DNA of 6,623 nucleotides from Planctomycetota bacterium (lineage in GTDB: Bacteria; Planctomycetota; Phycisphaerae; SM23-33). The position numbers were made by a program, and so were the translations under genes. Positions 5,635 through 6,623 of this stretch are shown here, piece by piece. The DNA lies in assembly GCA_003644335.1 (NCBI GenBank), contig QNCB01000075.1:1-6623 (forward strand), written 5' to 3'. The number at the start of each line of letters is the position of its first letter. The first letter of the stretch is position 1. The notes beneath the pieces are model-generated. The model was not told where the DNA came from and ran no database searches. It saw only the letters and a program-made list of their open reading frames with translations.

Positions 5635-6623
5635 ATGAACTATATTTCCACGCGTGGACAGGTCGAGCCTGTCGGGTTTCAGGACGCTGTTCTCATGGGC
5701 CTGGCTGACGACGGCGGGCTGATTATCCCAGAGACTATCCCCAGCCTGGCGGATCGACTCGACGAGCTGAGGACGCTGGCCTACCCGCAGTTGGCTTACG
5801 AAATAATATCTCTGTTCGCTACGGATATTCCAGCGGAGAAACTGCGCGAAATTATCGAGCGGACGTATGGACAGGCCTTCCCCGAGGGTGTCGCGCCGGT
5901 CGTGCCGGTCGGCGATTTGTTTGTGCAGGAGTTGTGGCACGGGCCTACCCTGGCCTTCAAGGACGTCGCCCTGCAATTGCTGGGCAATCTGTTCGAATAT
6001 ATCCTCAACCAGCGTGGCGGCGGGCTGAACATACTCGGTGCCACCAGCGGCGATACCGGCAGTGCCGCGATCTACGGTTGTCGAGGCAGGCGGGGGCTGA
6101 GCATTTTTATCATGCACCCGCGCGGGCGCGTCTCGCCAATTCAGCACCGCCAAATGACGACCGTCCTGGACGCCAACGTCCACAACATCGCCATCGACGG
6201 CAGCTTCGACGACTGCCAAAACATCATGAAAACTCTCGCAGCTGACCTCGATTTCAAGCGGGAATACTCGCTCGGCGCGGTCAACAGCATCAACTGGGCG
6301 AGGGTGCTAGCCCAGGTGGTGTACTACTTCTCGGGCTCGTTCGACATCTGCCAGGCCAGCGGCGCCCAGGCTATCGACGTAAGCGTGCCGACAGGCAACT
6401 TCGGCGATATCCTGGCTGGGTGGTTTGCTATGAAAATGGGCGCGCCGATAAGAAAGCTGATTCTGGCGACGAACGAAAACGATATCCTCTGCCGATTTTT
6501 CAACACGGGCGAGTACTCGCTCGGCGAGGTTTTTCACACGCTCAGCCCGTCGATGGATATTCAGGTAGCTAGCAACTTCGAGCGGTATTTGTATTACAAA
6601 CTCGACAGCGACCCCCAGGCCCT
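5635..6623 (+). CDS. thrC: Threonine synthase, 3' end cut by window edge
   Basis: This PLP enzyme converts O-phospho-L-homoserine and water to L-threonine and phosphate, the last step of threonine synthesis, in the cytoplasm. The first 329 residues are present, roughly 70% of a usual length near 460. The start MNYISTRGQVEPVGF is the typical N-terminus of the long (E. coli/fungal-like) subgroup, with DDGGLIIPE at 25-33. HGPTLAFKD (102-110) contains the PLP-binding Lys109. GATSGDTGSAA (135-145) carries conserved active-site loop residues, and PTGNFGD (252-258) is the cofactor phosphate-binding loop. A GGAGG (5621-5625) lies nine bases before the ATG, seven of them T. No other threonine genes are seen on this side, so operon membership downstream is unknown. 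No threonine-rich leader peptide is visible upstream. The call is secure. Confidence -1.
   Translation, partial: MNYISTRGQVEPVGFQDAVLMGLADDGGLIIPETIPSLADRLDELRTLAYPQLAYEIISLFATDIPAEKLREIIERTYGQAFPEGVAPVVPVGDLFVQELWHGPTLAFKDVALQLLGNLFEYILNQRGGGLNILGATSGDTGSAAIYGCRGRRGLSIFIMHPRGRVSPIQHRQMTTVLDANVHNIAIDGSFDDCQNIMKTLAADLDFKREYSLGAVNSINWARVLAQVVYYFSGSFDICQASGAQAIDVSVPTGNFGDILAGWFAMKMGAPIRKLILATNENDILCRFFNTGEYSLGEVFHTLSPSMDIQVASNFERYLYYKLDSDPQA

Noticed and set aside
5501..5638. 45-codon frame from ATG 5501 through the inverted repeat, overlapping thrC by ATGA
   Set aside because: It runs through the heptamer arrays, which stay open because 7-bp units contain no stop in this phase. The peptide is repeat-derived, has no threonine run typical of an attenuator leader, and no good ribosome binding site.
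5632..6219. Minus-strand open frame of 195 codons over thrC
   Set aside because: Antisense to the conserved active-site region of threonine synthase; it has no family features.

Overview
The window is a compact chromosomal stretch of a bacterium. It carries six protein genes and no rRNA, tRNA, CRISPR array or transposase that I can recognise. Protein style (a rhomboid protease starting MGLHNRTYWR with a short charged C-terminal tail, and an Hsp20-Lon pair) and gaps filled with 7-9 bp short-period repeats remind me of Planctomycetota, perhaps Phycisphaerae. That assignment is an impression from memory, not a proof. All genes look native, with similar GC-rich codon use.

Left part (1-1318, minus strand): a two-gene operon. 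A six-segment membrane protein of unknown function (1318-689) is followed, with an ATGA overlap, by a family-4-like glycosyltransferase (692 to beyond base 1, incomplete). A perfect TATAAT box at 1366-1371 probably drives both. The 341-base gap 1319-1659 separates this operon from the divergent hsp20-lon operon. It holds the two outward promoters, a small hairpin and three short-period repeat patches.

Middle part (1660-4505, plus strand): a proteostasis operon. A small heat shock protein (Hsp20, 140 aa) overlaps by four bases (GTGA) a full-length Lon protease (808 aa). The first would hold unfolding proteins and the second would degrade damaged ones. A terminator-like hairpin follows lon.

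Right part (4595-6623, plus strand): a rhomboid intramembrane serine protease (288 aa) whose start codon abuts a 7-bp repeat patch instead of a ribosome binding site. Then comes a 173-base gap with a 24-bp perfect inverted repeat built of 7-bp units, then threonine synthase (thrC), cut by the window end after 329 codons.

No wholly new multi-gene system is evident. The most unusual material is the set of short-period repeats that occupies all three larger intergenic gaps, in two places directly next to translation or transcription start signals.
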